64,000 nucleotides of DNA from Actinacidiphila oryziradicis (GCF_005047355.1 NZ_SUMC01000029.1:62001-126000), one strand, 5' to 3'. Shown: positions 16,405 through 24,827, counted from the stretch's first letter. The notes: a model not told the origin generated them from the letters alone. Program-made: numbers and translations.

Positions 16405-17220
16405 GTGAAAAAGCTCTCCGCACGACGGCGCCATCCGCTGGCGGCGCTTGTCGTCCTACTCTTCGCGCTCGCGGCCACCGGGGGGCTGTACGCCGCACTC
16501 GCACCGCAGAAGGCGCAGGCCGAAGACACCAGTCAGCAGTCCCTCGCGATCGAGCAGGGCAAGAAGCTGTACTCCGTAGGCTGCTCCAGCTGCCACGGAA
16601 TGGCCGGCCAGGGCAGCAAGACCAATGGTCCGAGCCTGGTGGGCGTCGGCTCCGCCGCCGTCGACTTCCAGGTCGGCACCGGCCGGATGCCGGCCCAGCA
16701 GCCCGGTGCCCAGATCCCGGCGAAGAAGGTCATCTACTCGCAGGCCGAGATCGACCAGCTCGCCGCGTACATCGCCTCGCTCGGCCCGGGCCCGTCCATC
16801 CCCACCAAGGACGAGTACACCCCGACCAGCGCTGACTCCGCCTCCAGGGGCGGTGAGCTCTTCCGCACCAACTGCACCCAGTGCCACAACTACAACGGCA
16901 AGGGCGGCGCGCTGACGAACGGCAAGTACGCCCCCGCCCTTGACGGGGTGTCGAGCAAGCACATGTACGAGGCGATGCTGACCGGCCCGCAGAGCATGCC
17001 GAACTTCCCGGACAGCACGCTGACGGCGCAGAACAAGCGGGAGATCATCGCTTACCTCAAGGCGACCAACAGCGACAACGCCGCCAGCCCCGGCGGGCTC
17101 TCGCTCGGCAGCCTCGGTCCGGTGACCGAAGGCCTCGTCGGCTGGGTCTTCGGTCTCGGTCTCCTGATCGTCACCGCCATCTGGGTCGCGGCCCGGACCA
17201 CAAAGGCCAAGAAGTCATGA
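16405..17220 (+). CDS. qcrC: Dihaem cytochrome c subunit of the bcc complex
   Basis: A 271-residue membrane-anchored cytochrome cc that links the bc1 part to the CuA domain of the oxidase, replacing soluble cytochrome c. It has an N-terminal signal anchor (ALVVLLFALAATGGLYAAL), two haem-binding motifs CSSCHG (about residue 57) and CTQCHN (about residue 155), and a C-terminal helix (VFGLGLLIVTAIWVAA). The GTG start is at 16405. The stop overlaps the qcrA start (ATGA). Confidence 0.96.
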   Translation: MKKLSARRRHPLAALVVLLFALAATGGLYAALAPQKAQAEDTSQQSLAIEQGKKLYSVGCSSCHGMAGQGSKTNGPSLVGVGSAAVDFQVGTGRMPAQQPGAQIPAKKVIYSQAEIDQLAAYIASLGPGPSIPTKDEYTPTSADSASRGGELFRTNCTQCHNYNGKGGALTNGKYAPALDGVSSKHMYEAMLTGPQSMPNFPDSTLTAQNKREIIAYLKATNSDNAASPGGLSLGSLGPVTEGLVGWVFGLGLLIVTAIWVAARTTKAKKS

Positions 17221-18278
17221 GTCAGACTGGATCCCACCACCCCGTGTCAGAAGAAACTCTGCCAAGTGAGCTGGAGCAGGCTCACCAGGGCGAGGTCGCG
17301 GAGAACCCGTTCGCCGACCCGGGCCTGCCGCCCCACGAGCCCCGCCGCCAGGACATCGACGAGAAGGCCGCCAGGGCTTCCGAACGTACGGTGGCGCTGC
17401 TCTTCACGCTTTCGATGATCGCCACGATCGCGTTCATCGCAAGCTTTGTGATCTTCCCGGTCGACAAGATCATCTACATCTGGCCGCTCGGGCATATCAG
17501 CGTGCTGAACTTCTCGCTGGGCATGTCTCTCGGAATCGCCCTCTTCGCCATCGGCGCGGGCGCGGTCCACTGGGCCCGCACCCTGATGTCCGACGAGGAA
17601 ATGATCGCCGAGCGGCATCCGATCGAGGCGGACCCGGAGACCAAGGCGCAGGTGCTCGCCGACTTCGCGCAGGGCGCGAAGGAGAGCCAGTTCGGCCGCC
17701 GGAAGCTGATCCGCAACACGCTGTTCGGCGCTCTGAGCCTGGTGCCGCTCACCGGCGTCGTCCTGCTCCGCGACCTGGGCCCGCTGCCGCAACAGAAGCT
17801 CCGGCACACCCTGTGGTCCGCGGGCAAGCTGCTGATCAACCAGAACACCAACAAGCCGCTGCGTCCCGAGGATGTCACCGTAGGTTCGCTGACCTTCGCC
17901 GTGCCCGACGGGCTGGCGGAGGACCAGGCGGACTTCGCGGAGCAGATCGCCAAGGCGGCCCTGATGATCATCCGGATCGCTCCGGAGAACATCAAGGACA
18001 AGCGCGAGCGCGATTGGGCGTACCAGGGGATCGTCGCGTTCTCCAAGATCTGCACCCACGTCGGCTGCCCGATCAGCCTGTACGAGCAGCAGACGCACCA
18101 TGTGCTCTGCCCGTGCCACCAGTCGACGTTCGACCTGTCCGACGGTGCCCGGGTCATTTTCGGCCCGGCCGGTCACGCCCTTCCGCAGCTGCGGATCAGC
18201 GTCAACAGCGACGGTTACCTCGAGGCGCTCGGCGACTTCTCCGAGCCCGTGGGCCCTGCGTTCTGGGAGCGTGGATGA
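17217..18278 (+). CDS. qcrA: Rieske iron-sulfur subunit of the bcc complex
   Basis: A 353-residue Rieske protein with the actinobacterial three-helix N-terminal membrane part (helices near residues 60-85, 95-120 and 165-185). The C-terminal [2Fe-2S] domain carries CTHVGCP and CPCHQS (about residues 280-302). It moves electrons from menaquinol to QcrC. Its start overlaps the qcrC stop and its stop overlaps the qcrB start, so the three bcc genes are translationally coupled. Confidence 0.96.
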   Translation: MSQTGSHHPVSEETLPSELEQAHQGEVAENPFADPGLPPHEPRRQDIDEKAARASERTVALLFTLSMIATIAFIASFVIFPVDKIIYIWPLGHISVLNFSLGMSLGIALFAIGAGAVHWARTLMSDEEMIAERHPIEADPETKAQVLADFAQGAKESQFGRRKLIRNTLFGALSLVPLTGVVLLRDLGPLPQQKLRHTLWSAGKLLINQNTNKPLRPEDVTVGSLTFAVPDGLAEDQADFAEQIAKAALMIIRIAPENIKDKRERDWAYQGIVAFSKICTHVGCPISLYEQQTHHVLCPCHQSTFDLSDGARVIFGPAGHALPQLRISVNSDGYLEALGDFSEPVGPAFWERG

Positions 18279-19909
18279 GTACCACCACTGAAACCACGAA
18301 GCCGCGCGGCAAGGCGCCCGCCGGTGAGCGAGTCGCCGACTGGGCCGACGGCCGGCTGGGCCTCTACGGCCTGGCCAAGTCCAACATGCGCAAGATCTTC
18401 CCGGACCACTGGTCCTTCATGCTCGGCGAGGTCTGCCTCTACAGCTTCATCATCGTCATCCTTACGGGTGTCTATCTGACGCTGTTCTTCCACCCGAGCA
18501 TGAACGAGATCATCTACAACGGCTCGTACCCGCCGCTCCAGGGCATCCGGATGTCCGACGCGTACGCCTCGACGCTGCACATCAGCTTCGACGTCCGCGG
18601 CGGTCTGCTGATGCGGCAGGTCCACCACTGGGCCGCGCTGGTCTTCATCGCCGGCATGTTCGTGCACATGTTCCGGGTCTTCTTCACCGGCGCCTTCCGC
18701 AAGCCGCGCGAGCTCAACTACGTCTTCGGCTTCCTGCTGCTCTTCCTGGGCTTCTTCGACGGCTTCCTGGGCTACTCGCTCCCCGACGACCTGCTGTCGG
18801 GTACCGGTGCCCGCTTCATGGAGGGCGCGGTCCTGTCCGTGCCGGTCGTGGGCACGTACATCTCGTTCTTCCTGTTCGGCGGCGAGTTCCCGGGACAGGA
18901 CCTCGTACCGCGGTTCTTCACCATCCATGTGCTGCTGATCCCGGGCATCATGGCCGGTCTGCTGGTGGCCCACCTGATCCTGGTCTTCTACCACAAGCAC
19001 ACCCAGTTCCCCGGTGCCGGCAAGACCAACAACAACGTGGTCGGCATGCCGCTGCTGCCGGTGTACATGGCGAAGGCGGGCGGCTTCTTCTTCCTCGTCT
19101 TCGGCGTCATCACGGCCCTCTCGGCGGTCGCCTCGATCAACCCCGTATGGGCCTACGGCCCGTACCGGCCGGATCAGGTGTCCACCGACGCCCAGCCGGA
19201 CTGGTACATGGGCTTCGCCGAGGGCCTGATCCGAGCCATGCCGGGCTGGGAGATCAACGCCTGGGGCCACACCCTTGTGCTGGGTGTGTTCATCCCGCTG
19301 CTGCTCTTCCCAGCGGTGCTGTTCTTCATGGGCGCCTACCCGTTCATCGAGTCCTGGGTCACCGGTGACAAGCGCGAGCACCACCTGCTCGACCGCCCGC
19401 GCAACCGTCCGGTCCGGACCGCCATCGGCACCGCCTGGATCAGCATCTACCTGGTGCTGCTCGTGGCCGGCGGCAACGACGTCTGGGCCACCCGTTTCCA
19501 TCTGTCGATCAACGCGATCACCTGGTTCGTCCGGGTCGGTACGTTCGTGATCCCGGTGCTCGTCTTCATCGCCACCAAGCGGATCTGTCTCGGCCTCCAG
19601 CGCCGGGACCGCGAGAAGATCCTGCACGGCCGCGAGACCGGCATCATCAAGCGGCTCCCGCACGGCGAGTTCATCGAGATCCACGAGCCCCTGCCGAAGG
19701 AAGCGCTGCACGCCATCACCGATTACGAGCAGCCCAAGCCGCTCGACCCCGGTCCCGAGGTGGACGAGAACGGCGTGGAGCGCAAGCTGGGGCGCCTCAC
19801 CAAGCTCCGTGTGCGGCTCTCCAAGGCCTACTACGGCGAGGACACGCAGATCCCCAAGCCCACCGTCGAGGAGTACAAGGAGGTCACCAGCGGCCACGGT
19901 CACCACTGA
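18275..19909 (+). CDS. qcrB: Cytochrome b subunit of the bcc complex
   Basis: A 544-residue di-haem cytochrome b with the quinone sites of the bcc complex and an extended cytoplasmic tail after about residue 440, typical of actinobacteria. Recognisable features are the haem ligand helices (VHHWAALVFIAGMFVHMFRVFF and HVLLIPGIMAGLLVAHLILVF) and SINPVWAYGPYRPDQV of the Qo region. The ATG at 18275 overlaps the qcrA stop. A terminator hairpin lies 30 bp after the stop. QcrB is the known target of Q203-type inhibitors in mycobacteria. Confidence 0.96.
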   Translation: MSTTTETTKPRGKAPAGERVADWADGRLGLYGLAKSNMRKIFPDHWSFMLGEVCLYSFIIVILTGVYLTLFFHPSMNEIIYNGSYPPLQGIRMSDAYASTLHISFDVRGGLLMRQVHHWAALVFIAGMFVHMFRVFFTGAFRKPRELNYVFGFLLLFLGFFDGFLGYSLPDDLLSGTGARFMEGAVLSVPVVGTYISFFLFGGEFPGQDLVPRFFTIHVLLIPGIMAGLLVAHLILVFYHKHTQFPGAGKTNNNVVGMPLLPVYMAKAGGFFFLVFGVITALSAVASINPVWAYGPYRPDQVSTDAQPDWYMGFAEGLIRAMPGWEINAWGHTLVLGVFIPLLLFPAVLFFMGAYPFIESWVTGDKREHHLLDRPRNRPVRTAIGTAWISIYLVLLVAGGNDVWATRFHLSINAITWFVRVGTFVIPVLVFIATKRICLGLQRRDREKILHGRETGIIKRLPHGEFIEIHEPLPKEALHAITDYEQPKPLDPGPEVDENGVERKLGRLTKLRVRLSKAYYGEDTQIPKPTVEEYKEVTSGHGHH

Positions 19910-19939
19910 CGCGCCACCGCTGAGCTTCGCCACAGCCCA

Positions 19940-19990
19940 GGGCCCGGCCCGGCACCCCTTCACAGGAGTGCCGGCCGGGCCCGGGGCTTT
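19940..19990 (+). terminator. Hairpin terminator after qcrB
   Basis: A GC-rich stem (19940-19955 with 19968-19982, one bulged C) is followed by GGGGCTTTT. It is a likely intrinsic terminator for the ctaE-qcrCAB transcript. Confidence 0.8.
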
Positions 19991-20063
19991 TCGGGCGGCA
20001 ACGACGCGCGGTACTACGCTGTGCGCAGCATCCCGTAAGGCCTTACGACCCAGGAGCGGACCC

Positions 20064-21113
20064 ATGAGCGCCCCCACCCCCGCCGGAGCCAAGAACTGGC
20101 CGGACGTACTGAGCGCGCTGCTGGCCGGAACGGACCTGACGGCGGGGGACACCGCGTGGGCGATGGACCGGATCATGAACGGCGAGGCGAGCGATGTGCA
20201 GATCGCGGGCTTCATGGTGGCGCTGCGGGCGAAGGGCGAGACCGTCGACGAGGTGACGGGTCTGGTCGAGGCGATGTACGCGCACGCGGAGCCGCTGATC
20301 ATCCCCGGCCCCGCGGTGGACATCGTCGGTACCGGTGGGGACCGGGCGAAGACGGTCAATATCTCCACCATGTCGGCGATCGTGATCGCGGGCGCCGGCG
20401 CCAAGGTCGTCAAGCACGGCAACCGGGCCGCGTCCTCGGCCAGTGGCTCCTCCGAGGTACTGGAGAAGCTCGGCATCAACCTGGACCTCTCGCCGCAACG
20501 GGTCGCCGAGGTCGCCGAGGAGACCGGCATCACCTTCTGCTTCGCCGCCAAATTCCATCCCGCGATGCGATACACCGCTGCCGCGCGAAGGGAACTGGGC
20601 GTCCCCACCGCCTTCAACCTCCTCGGTCCGCTCACCAACCCGGCCCGGGTCACCGCCTCCGCCATCGGCTGCTTCGACACCCGGATGGCCGGGCTCATCG
20701 CGGGCGTCCTCGCCCGGCGCGGCTCCTCGGCGCTGGTCTTCCGGGGCGACGACGGCCTCGACGAGCTCACCACCACCGGGACCTCCCAGGTATGGGCCGT
20801 GCGCGACGGCATGGTCCGGCAACAGTCCTTCGACCCCCGCGACGTCGGCATCGACCTGGTGCCCGTGGAGGCCCTGCGCGGCGCCGACCCCGAGTACAAC
20901 GCGGACGTCGCGCGGCGGGTGCTGGCCGGTGAGACCGGGCCCGTCCGGGACGCGGTGCTGCTCAACTCGGCGGCGGCGCTGGTCGCCCTGGAGCCGGGCG
21001 GGGGTTCTCTGCAGGACCGGATCGCCGCCGGCATCGAGCGGGCCGTCGAGTCGATCGACTCGGGTACGGCGGCGAAGACGCTGGAGCGGTGGGCCGCGGC
21101 CACGAACGCCTGA
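20064..21113 (+). CDS. trpD: Anthranilate phosphoribosyltransferase
   Basis: This 349-residue enzyme transfers the phosphoribosyl group of PRPP to anthranilate, the second step of tryptophan synthesis. It shows the PRPP/anthranilate motifs GTGGDRAKTVNIST (about residue 88), KHGNRAASSASGS, MRYTAAARRELGVPTAFNLLGPLTNP and RGDDGLDELTTTG. The ATG at 20064 follows CAGGAG (20051-20056). It is a stand-alone trpD, away from other trp genes; a TrpE-TrpG-type enzyme is encoded at 55405. It is bounded by terminators on both sides. Confidence 0.96.
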   Translation: MSAPTPAGAKNWPDVLSALLAGTDLTAGDTAWAMDRIMNGEASDVQIAGFMVALRAKGETVDEVTGLVEAMYAHAEPLIIPGPAVDIVGTGGDRAKTVNISTMSAIVIAGAGAKVVKHGNRAASSASGSSEVLEKLGINLDLSPQRVAEVAEETGITFCFAAKFHPAMRYTAAARRELGVPTAFNLLGPLTNPARVTASAIGCFDTRMAGLIAGVLARRGSSALVFRGDDGLDELTTTGTSQVWAVRDGMVRQQSFDPRDVGIDLVPVEALRGADPEYNADVARRVLAGETGPVRDAVLLNSAAALVALEPGGGSLQDRIAAGIERAVESIDSGTAAKTLERWAAATNA

Positions 21114-21121
21114 CGGCGGCG

Positions 21122-21158
21122 GCAAGGGGGCTGTCCGTACTGCGGACGGCCCCCTTGC
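21122..21158. terminator. Hairpin terminator after trpD
   Basis: A 16-bp stem (21122-21137 with 21143-21158, one G-T pair) around loop TACTG, eight bases after the trpD stop. It separates trpD from the riboswitch-controlled gene. Confidence 0.85.
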
Positions 21159-21190
21159 CCGTCCGCGATCACATGGCATACTTCTGGGCA

Positions 21191-21300
21191 GGTCACGAGT
21201 GACAGCGCAATGCCCCGGCTCGCTGTCCGGCAACCCTCCGTCCGTGGCGGGGTGCCCCGGGTGATGACCAGGCCGTAGGCAGTGAGGTCTATGGCAAGCG
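21191..21300 (+). ncRNA. SAM-IV riboswitch
   Basis: The segment fits the SAM-IV aptamer known from actinomycete sulfur genes. It opens with GGTCA and a GAGTGACAGC helix strand, followed by GCCCCGGCT, CTGTCCGGCAACCCTCC (the SAM-I-like core) and GCGGGGTGCCCCGGGTGA. It closes with the P1 strand TGACC at 21265-21269, followed by the pseudoknot-type 3' extension. A further hairpin (21302-21309 with 21320-21327) follows and may be the expression platform. It lies in the 5' leader of the class V aminotransferase at 21490, so high S-adenosylmethionine should lower its expression. The 3' boundary is approximate. Confidence 0.88.
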
Positions 21301-21348
21301 CGGACCCCTCGTAACCGCCAGGGGTCCTGGTTGTCGAGGAGTAGTTGC

Positions 21349-21369
21349 GTGAGCAAGCGAATGCGATAG
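21349..21369 (+). CDS. Possible leader micro-ORF (VSKRMR)
   Basis: A six-codon frame, GTG AGC AAG CGA ATG CGA TAG, lies between the riboswitch and the aminotransferase gene, with a good CGAGGAG ribosome site seven bases before it. It could link translation to the riboswitch decision, or may be chance. There is no independent evidence that it is translated. Confidence 0.3.
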   Translation: MSKRMR

Positions 21370-21489
21370 GGCCGACGGCCCCGATCTTCACCCCTCTGTC
21401 TGTCCGAGGTGTGTATCCGAGGAAATCCCCATGCGCGATCGCGCGTGGGCTCTGAAGCCATTCCGCCTGCCCTCCCGGGAGAATTCGCC

Positions 21490-22905
21490 ATGTCCGTGCG
21501 CCCTGCCGCCGTCCTTTCCGCCCCGGCCACCGCTGCCGCCGCCCCGCTGCCCGTGCTGGGCCGGGACGTGCTCGTACCGCTGGTGACCGGCGGCGAGGTC
21601 ACCTACGCCGCCCTCGACTACGCGGCCAGCGCGCCGGCCCTGCAGCGGGTGTGGGACGACGTGGCCGCCTACGCGCCCTACTACGGCAGCGTGCACCGCG
21701 GCGCCGGGTATCTGTCGCAGCTGTCGACGGACCTCTTCGAGGCCAGCCGTGCCACGGTCGCCGAGTTCCTCGGCTGCCGCCCGGACGACCAGGTGGTCTT
21801 CACCCGGTCCACCACCGACTCCCTGAACCTGCTGGCCGCCGTCGTTCCCGAGGGCACCCAGGTGTACGTCTTCGAGACCGAACACCACGCGTCGCTGCTG
21901 CCCTGGCGCGGCACCGACGTCACGTATCTCGCCGCCCCCCGCACTCCCCGGCAGGCCGTCGACTCCATCCGTTCCGCGCTCGCCGGGTGCGACCCGGAGC
22001 GCCCGGCACTGGTGTGTGTCACCGGCGCCTCCAATGTCACCGGCGAGCTCTGGCCCGTACGGGAGCTGGCCGCGGCGGCGCACGAGCACGGTGCCCGCAT
22101 CGTGCTGGACGCCGCCCAGCTCGCCCCGCACCACCCCCTGGACGTGGCCGGGCTGGACGTCGACTGGGTCGCCTTCTCCGGGCACAAGCTGTACGCCCCC
22201 TTCGGCTCGGGTGTCCTCGCCGGGCGCGCCGACTGGCTCCAGGACGCGGAGCCGTACCTCGCCGGGGGCGGCGCCAGCCGTCGCGTCGCCCGGCGTGCGG
22301 ACGGCGGGGTGGACGTCGAGTGGCACACCACCGCCGCCCGGCACGAGGCGGGCTCGCCCAATGTCATCGGCGTCTACTCCATCGCCTCGGCCTGCCGCGC
22401 CCTCACCGACGCCGGGTTCGACCGGCTGGTCGAGCGCGAGCAGCACCTCGTCGCCCGGGTGCGGGCGGGGCTCGCCGAGGTGCCGGAGGTCAGGGTCCTC
22501 TCGCTCTTCGGCGACGACGCCCCGCGCGTCGGCGTCATCTCCTTCGTCGTCCAGGGCTGGAACAGCTCCCACTTCGCGGCCGCCCTCTCCGCCGAGTACG
22601 GCATCGGCGTGCGCGACGGCCTCTTCTGCGCCCACCCTCTCGTCCGCACCCTCCTCGGCACCGAGCCCCAGGATCCGGGCGAGTGCGGCGCCCCCGACGC
22701 CGAGCCCGGCGAGCTCCCCCAGCCTTCGGCCGGGGGGACCCCCATCTCGCTTCGCTCGCTCAACGCCATCCGGGTCAGCTTCGGCGCCGGCACGCCCGAC
22801 GAGCACATCGACCGTTTCCTGGGCGCAGTCAGGGAACTCGTCCGCGACGGCGCCCAGTGGAACTACCGCGCCGAAGACGGCCGCTGCGTCCCCGCCCGCG
22901 ACTGA
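21490..22905 (+). CDS. Class V aminotransferase / cysteine-desulfurase-like enzyme (SAM-regulated)
   Basis: A 471-residue PLP enzyme of the NifS/SufS/CsdA superfamily. The PLP lysine is K233 (FSGHKLYAPFGSG). A cysteine, C380, lies in VRDGLFCAHP, a position that fits a desulfurase nucleophile but is also conserved in related lyases. The ATG at 21490 follows GGGAGA (21477-21482). The SAM-IV leader places it in sulfur amino-acid metabolism, perhaps releasing sulfur from cysteine or a related thiol. Residues 408-425 are encoded by a 54-bp repeat copy that also occurs between genes here; it lies in a loop region before the final IRVSFGAGTPDEHIDRF motif. Confidence 0.88.
   Translation: MSVRPAAVLSAPATAAAAPLPVLGRDVLVPLVTGGEVTYAALDYAASAPALQRVWDDVAAYAPYYGSVHRGAGYLSQLSTDLFEASRATVAEFLGCRPDDQVVFTRSTTDSLNLLAAVVPEGTQVYVFETEHHASLLPWRGTDVTYLAAPRTPRQAVDSIRSALAGCDPERPALVCVTGASNVTGELWPVRELAAAAHEHGARIVLDAAQLAPHHPLDVAGLDVDWVAFSGHKLYAPFGSGVLAGRADWLQDAEPYLAGGGASRRVARRADGGVDVEWHTTAARHEAGSPNVIGVYSIASACRALTDAGFDRLVEREQHLVARVRAGLAEVPEVRVLSLFGDDAPRVGVISFVVQGWNSSHFAAALSAEYGIGVRDGLFCAHPLVRTLLGTEPQDPGECGAPDAEPGELPQPSAGGTPISLRSLNAIRVSFGAGTPDEHIDRFLGAVRELVRDGAQWNYRAEDGRCVPARD
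22711..22764 (+). repeat. Intergenic-type repeat copy inside a coding frame
   Basis: These 54 bp (CCCCCAGCCTTCGGCCGG core, then CCCCATCTCGCTTCGCTCGCT) are the reverse complement of the repeat found between genes near 28980 and 47930, and similar to units inside the element at 31434-31777. Here the repeat is in frame and adds 18 residues (ELPQPSAGG... to SLN) to the aminotransferase. Confidence 0.8.
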
Positions 22906-23117
22906 TCGCCAAGCCCTCCGGCCGGGGACACGGCACGTAGGGCGCCGCCTGCGGTGGGCTTTTGTGCCCGGCCGCCCGCCCGTTGAGCTGTGCGCAGGCC
23001 GCGGATGGCTGTCCCGGGGCGGGGGCCTCGCCGGGGTTGGGTTTGTGCGTCGGCTTCGCCGGCGAGCGCATTCCCACTCGCCGCCCAAGCGTTGACGGGC
23101 GAGCCGCGCCGGAGGCG
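22906..23117. other. Gene-free GC-rich spacer
   Basis: Between the aminotransferase and the Lrp-type gene I see no gene or clear terminator. The sequence (CGCCTGCGGTGGGCTTTTGTGCC and onward) resembles the low-complexity GC-rich spacer common between Streptomyces genes. Confidence 0.4.
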
Positions 23118-23399
23118 CTACGCGTCGAGCCCGATCGCGAATGCCGCTTCCAGGTCGTGCTGGGAGTACGTACGGAACGCGATCTGCGTCTCGGTGCTCT
23201 CCACGCCCGGCACCTTGTTGATGTGGCCCGGGATGACCTCTGCCAGGTCATCGTGCCGGGCCACCCGCACCATGGCGACCAGATCGTACGCACCGGTCAC
23301 CGAATAGACCTCGCTGACGCCGTCCATCGCGGCGACGGTCTCCGCGATCTCGGGGATCCGGTCGACGCTGGTCTTGATGAGCACGATCGCGGTGATCAC
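23118..23399 (-). CDS. Lrp/AsnC ligand-binding domain protein (no HTH)
   Basis: A 93-residue protein made only of the RAM/AsnC effector domain (ITAIVLIKTS to EVYSVTGAYDLVAMVRV). It lacks the N-terminal helix-turn-helix of full Lrp regulators. Such stand-alone domains form dimers or octamers that bind amino acids and may modulate full-length Lrp proteins. The start is GTG at 23397-23399, with AAGGAG 11 bases upstream. It lies downstream of the rhomboid gene on the same strand, separated from it by a transposon-like repeat. Confidence 0.88.
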   Translation of the reverse strand: MITAIVLIKTSVDRIPEIAETVAAMDGVSEVYSVTGAYDLVAMVRVARHDDLAEVIPGHINKVPGVESTETQIAFRTYSQHDLEAAFAIGLDA

Positions 23400-23454
23400 G
23401 GTTGCGGGTCTCCTTGTTTCGTGGCCCCGGGGGGCTGGGTCGCCGCTCAGCTTA

Positions 23455-23638
23455 GAGGCCGCGCGAATAGGTGGGGCGGCGTCGCGTGCCGAGCTGTGAC
23501 ATCAGCCGACTCCGTCGGCGGGGGCGTCTGGAAGTGGCGTCGTCGGTGTCGGTCGACGACTCTCCCCCAGACTCCGTCCGGGAGGTGCCCCCAGGAGCTG
23601 CCCCCACCTTCCTCCACCCCACCTATTCGCGCGGCCTC
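23455..23638. mobile_element. MITE-like element, copy A (184 bp)
   Basis: A 184-bp element with perfect 22-bp terminal inverted repeats (GAGGCCGCGCGAATAGGTGG.. at 23455-23476 and its complement at 23617-23638). It is flanked by a direct TTA (23452-23454 and 23639-23641), which fits a 3-bp target duplication. The interior is nearly identical to that of copy B at 31434. It encodes no transposase, so a helper in trans would be needed. Its right end supplies the last codons and stop of the rhomboid gene. Confidence 0.85.
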
Positions 23639-24447
23639 TTAGATGGCCCGTCGAAGAACGGCCCGGCGCCGGGTGCCGATGGCTCCGGCCGGGCCGGCTC
23701 CGGCCCGGCACGCCCGGGCTTTCGGCGGAAGTACACCCAGGTGCAGAGGAAGCCGAAGGCGAAGCCGACGATATGTGCCGCGTAGGCGACGGCGGGACCG
23801 GACGGGGAGGCCTGGGCGGCGAGCCATTGCAGGACGAACCAGAAGCTCAGGACCGCCCAGGCGGGCAGGCGCAGCGGGAGGAAGAAGAGAAAGGGGAACA
23901 GGCTGGTCACCCGTGCCCGGGGATAGAGGTAGAGGTAGGAGCCGAGGGCACCGGAGATCGCTCCGGAGGCGCCGACGAGGCTCTGGGCGGAGTGGGCGTG
24001 GACGAGGGCGTAGCCGTACGTCGCCAGGTAGCCCGCCACCACATAGAAGAGGAGGTACCGCACCCGGCCCATGCGGTTCTCGATGTTGTCGCCGAAGACG
24101 TAGAGGAAGAGCATGTTGCCGAGCAGGTGCAGCCAGCTGCCGTGCACGAAGAGCGCGGTGAGCACCGACAGGACCGGCACCTTGCCGTAGTCGTGCGGTG
24201 CGGGGCAGCCGGCCGGGGCGGGGATCAGGGCGGCGGGGAGGGGGCCGTGCCACAGCTCGTCCGGGATGACGCCCCAGCGGGCGAGGTAGGCGTTCTGCTC
24301 GCACAACAGGCCCCGCCCGGAACCGTAGAGCGGTAGGAATCCGGAGATCGGGCCGGCCAGGAAGACGACGGCACACACCGCGATGAGGGCGTATGTGACC
24401 ACGGGTACCCGGCGGACCGGGTTCTTGTCGTGGACCGGGATGACCAT
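23623..24447 (-). CDS. Rhomboid-family intramembrane serine protease
   Basis: A 274-residue polytopic membrane protein of the rhomboid family. The catalytic pair is visible: S161 in GASGAISG and H225 in AYAAHIVGFAFG. The usual HGSWLHLLGNMLFLYVFGDNIE segment lies near residue 102. The start MVIPVHDKNPVRR (ATG at 24445-24447) matches the family. Rhomboids cleave membrane proteins within the bilayer; the substrate is unknown. The last residues, K-R-P-R-E plus the stop, are read from the terminal repeat of the MITE-like element, so the original C-terminus was changed by the insertion. Confidence 0.92.
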   Translation of the reverse strand: MVIPVHDKNPVRRVPVVTYALIAVCAVVFLAGPISGFLPLYGSGRGLLCEQNAYLARWGVIPDELWHGPLPAALIPAPAGCPAPHDYGKVPVLSVLTALFVHGSWLHLLGNMLFLYVFGDNIENRMGRVRYLLFYVVAGYLATYGYALVHAHSAQSLVGASGAISGALGSYLYLYPRARVTSLFPFLFFLPLRLPAWAVLSFWFVLQWLAAQASPSGPAVAYAAHIVGFAFGFLCTWVYFRRKPGRAGPEPARPEPSAPGAGPFFDGPSKRPRE

Positions 24448-24572
24448 GTAAGGATCATGACGGAACGGTTGTAGCGGGCATAGGGTGCCTCGCCGCAGCG
24501 CAGCGTGCCGCTGAGGCCGTAGGGTAACCGGAACGCAAACCGCACCATGTACCGAGAGAGGTGTCAACGCTG

Positions 24573-24827
24573 ATGCCGGTTCCCCTGCCGACAGCGACGA
24601 CGAGGTGGCGCTGCACGCTGTGCGGCAATCTGACGCGCTTCGACGTGACCCGTTCCAGCAAGGTGGTCGAGTACGTCCATCTGGACCTCGCGGGAGAGCC
24701 GACGGTCGAGGAGACCGAGGTGGTCAGCGAGACCGTGGAGTCGGTGCGCTGCCGCTGGTGCAACGCCGTGGACCAGATCGAGCTGGTGGACCGGCCGAGC
24801 GCGCGGTCGGAAGCGGCACAGGGTTGA
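24573..24827 (+). CDS. Small zinc-ribbon protein
   Basis: An 84-residue acidic protein with two CxxC pairs, CTLC (about residue 14) and CRWC (about residue 58), likely holding one zinc ion. Such proteins occur upstream of the NYN-domain gene in actinobacteria, but no activity is known to me. The ATG at 24573 is favoured, with GAGAGAGG about ten bases upstream; GTG at 24561 is possible. It is divergent from the rhomboid gene. The NYN gene follows after a 93-bp gap. Confidence 0.78.
   Translation: MPVPLPTATTRWRCTLCGNLTRFDVTRSSKVVEYVHLDLAGEPTVEETEVVSETVESVRCRWCNAVDQIELVDRPSARSEAAQG

Noticed and set aside
18215..21391. 1058-residue minus-strand open frame across qcrB and trpD
   Set aside because: It is antisense to clearly recognised genes, has no family features, and is a typical GC-rich shadow frame.
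21431..21590. Alternative frame from the ATG at 21431 in the SAM-IV leader
   Set aside because: It is out of frame with the aminotransferase and overlaps its start. The ribosome site at 21477 clearly supports 21490.
23471..23785. 104-residue frame across MITE copy A, similar to a frame in copy B
   Set aside because: The similarity follows from shared element DNA. The frame is not a transposase and runs into antisense of the rhomboid gene.
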